Shown: positions 5,473-6,451 of the stretch, one piece after another | Layout of the letters: each line of letters begins with the position of its first letter | How positions within the stretch are numbered: position 1 is the first letter of the stretch | Assembly: GCA_029938985.1 (NCBI GenBank) | Contig: JAOZTW010000308.1 | Location: 1-6,451 of the forward strand | Source: Bacteroidales bacterium | GTDB taxonomy: Bacteria; Bacteroidota; Bacteroidia; Bacteroidales; JAOZQN01 | DNA length: 6,451 nucleotides | Direction of reading: 5' to 3' | Program-made: the position numbers and the translations under genes | The notes under the pieces: generated by a model | Databases searched by the model: none | What the model saw: only the letters and a program-made list of their open reading frames with translations | Told to the model about the DNA's origin: nothing

Positions 5473-6177
5473 ATGGCTTTCAAAATTATTATAACCATTT
5501 ATTGTAACCTTGTGTTTTGTGAAACACCTAACTGGATTAAGACGCAAGTACCGAAAGTATTTTAAGTATCAAACTCAGAAGTAGATGCTTTTAGAAACCA
5601 AGTAGAAGAATTTGACAACATTCAAATAGACGAAGAGATGTTGGGTATAGTAATAGACTTAACTATTGAAAAAAGAAGCTTGCCGAAGAGGTTAAAACCA
5701 GAATAAGAGAAGTTGCTCGCTTTGTAAAACAGGTTTATACTAAAAAATCGGGTGTTTATCACTCATTGCACATAAGCAATAAGACCGACATGGAACTTAA
5801 CCGAACAACAAATTGTGTTGTAAGAGTAGCAAGATTAAAAGCAGAAGAATTAAATGACAACGCACAAGAAGCTGCTAACAACCTTGAGACAGCAAATAAT
5901 TTATTTAGAAATAAAATTAAAGCAAAAGATTATGCTGTTCAAGACCGAGACATGGCAACCAACAATAGGATTGAATTAGCAAACAGTATTTATGCAGAAC
6001 TTGGTTCAGGTATTTGGGCAGAACGTAACGAGGCTAAATATAATGACTACGTTATAAAGCAAAGCAAGTAAGCCACCTAAGGATATGCAAGAATCTCCGC
6101 CAGCAATAATTGGAGGAGAAGCAACGGAAGGAAATGCTAAAGAAATTGATAACTTAAATTTCTTATTAATCTTTTAA
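5473..6177 (+). pseudogene. Broken gene for an unrecognised helical protein, about 200+ aa
   Basis: Three frames join into one plausible protein. Segment 1 (ATG 5473) ends ...NWIKTQVPKVF at TAA 5563-5565. The same frame resumes with VSNSEVDAFRNQVEEF and runs through EEMLGIVIDLTIE to an A6 run (5669-5674). There the coding sense passes to the next frame (KKKLAEEVKTRIREVARFVKQ, then NRTTNCVVRVARLKAEELN, then IELANSIYAELGSG). That frame stops at 6069-6071 just after YNDYVIKQSK, and sense continues in another frame (ASKPPKDMQESPPAIIGGEA, then EIDNL) to TAA 6175-6177. Adding one base at A6 and removing one near 6061-6063 restores continuity. The middle is charged, Ala/Glu/Asn-rich and helical, perhaps coiled coil; the tail is proline-rich. 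There is no signal peptide or membrane helix that I trust. The true start may be nearer 5530 than 5473. I do not recognise the family. Two lesions at A-runs could be sequencing errors. A shorter open segment, ATG 5790 to 6071, may be called as a CDS. Confidence 0.65.
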
Positions 6178-6210
6178 AAAAGCCATCTATTAATTTAGTT
6201 GGCTTTTTTT
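6176..6210 (+). terminator. Strong intrinsic terminator
   Basis: A perfect 10-bp stem, AAAAAAGCCA (6176-6185) and TGGCTTTTTT (6200-6209), encloses a 14-nt loop and runs into a T7 tract. It overlaps the stop codon of the restored broken gene (6175-6177), supporting that frame as the true 3' end. The A-rich left arm means it could work in both directions. Confidence 0.88.
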
Positions 6211-6238
6211 GTTTATTTTGAAATAAATATTATATTTG
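6208..6238 (+). promoter_or_regulatory. Bacteroidota-type promoter reading out of the window
   Basis: TTTG (6208-6211), a 19-bp spacer and TATATTTG (6231-6238) match the phylum consensus exactly. The -33 box uses the last T residues of the preceding terminator, so one gene's end and the next transcript's start share bases. Transcription would begin near 6244. No long ORF follows before the window ends; the first ATG (6264) gives only four codons before a stop. Confidence 0.55.
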
Positions 6239-6260
6239 CAAAATAATATATATAGGTGAA

Positions 6261-6353
6261 TAATGACAATCCAATAAAGAAAACAAAAAGGCTATTATTC
6301 TTTGAATATTAAACATTTAATTAAAAAAACAACATTTAAAATAGTTGTCATTA
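6261..6353. repeat. 9-bp inverted repeat in the leader region
   Basis: TAATGACAA (6261-6269) and TTGTCATTA (6345-6353) are perfect inverted copies, 75 bp apart. The right arm overlaps AATAGTTGTC (6340-6349), which recurs directly at 6392-6401. The repeats sit downstream of the 6208-6238 promoter and could be leader structure or protein-binding sites; no function is shown. Confidence 0.35.
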
Positions 6354-6412
6354 TGTAGCTTTGAACTCTTGTTTACAACAAAGTTTTGTATAATAGTTGT
6401 CTTGTCCTAAAA

Positions 6413-6447
6413 TAAGTTTACAAAATAATTCATAAAACGTAAACTTA
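6413..6447. repeat. 9-bp inverted repeat at the window's right edge
   Basis: TAAGTTTAC (6413-6421) and GTAAACTTA (6439-6447) are perfect inverted copies around a 17-bp spacer. The flanking GTCCTAAAATAAGTTTAC has the look of an insertion-sequence end, but the remainder lies beyond the window. It could equally be an operator or a leader hairpin. Confidence 0.35.
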
Positions 6448-6451
6448 AATT

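Overview
The window looks like a chromosomal stretch of an AT-rich Bacteroidota (Bacteroidetes) bacterium. Three things support this. A secreted nuclease gene carries a Por/type IX secretion (T9SS) C-terminal sorting domain. Candidate promoters match the phylum's TTTG-N19-TAnnTTTG pattern. Leaders are A/T-rich without clear Shine-Dalgarno sites. The standard genetic code fits, because every tryptophan in the intact genes is TGG.

Layout from left to right. Positions 1-672 hold no convincing intact gene, only two minus-strand coding-like scraps. At 673-1131 (+) is an intact tail-tube protein of the T4 gp19 family (contractile injection system), alone and without sheath or baseplate genes nearby. 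A short 8-bp tandem array lies in the convergent gap that follows. At 1335-3182 (-) is an endonuclease I gene split by one in-frame TGA. The TGA cuts off a choice-of-anchor-J-like domain and the T9SS sorting domain, and it sits where a Trp codon is expected. At 3259-3852 (+) is a class II aldolase/adducin family enzyme with a good upstream promoter. At 4219-5310 (-) is a complete gcvT (glycine cleavage T-protein). At 5473-6177 (+) is a decayed gene for an unrecognised helical protein, with one stop and two frameshifts, followed by a strong terminator that overlaps a candidate promoter reading out of the window.

The most unusual structure lies between the convergent aldolase and gcvT genes. 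A 138-bp element bounded by inverted 24-bp REP-like palindromes (a REPIN-like doublet) sits between two arrays of an 11-bp quasi-palindromic unit (TTGAAATTCAA type). The arrays are inverted relative to each other, and each begins at or inside the 3' end of its neighbouring gene. A decayed third copy of the palindrome lies upstream of gcvT.

The genes alternate in orientation and do not form an operon or an evident joint pathway. The window reads as housekeeping and accessory single genes separated by repeats, with at least two genes broken or affected by sequencing error. I do not see a clear new multi-gene system. The repeat architecture and the interrupted nuclease are the best leads.
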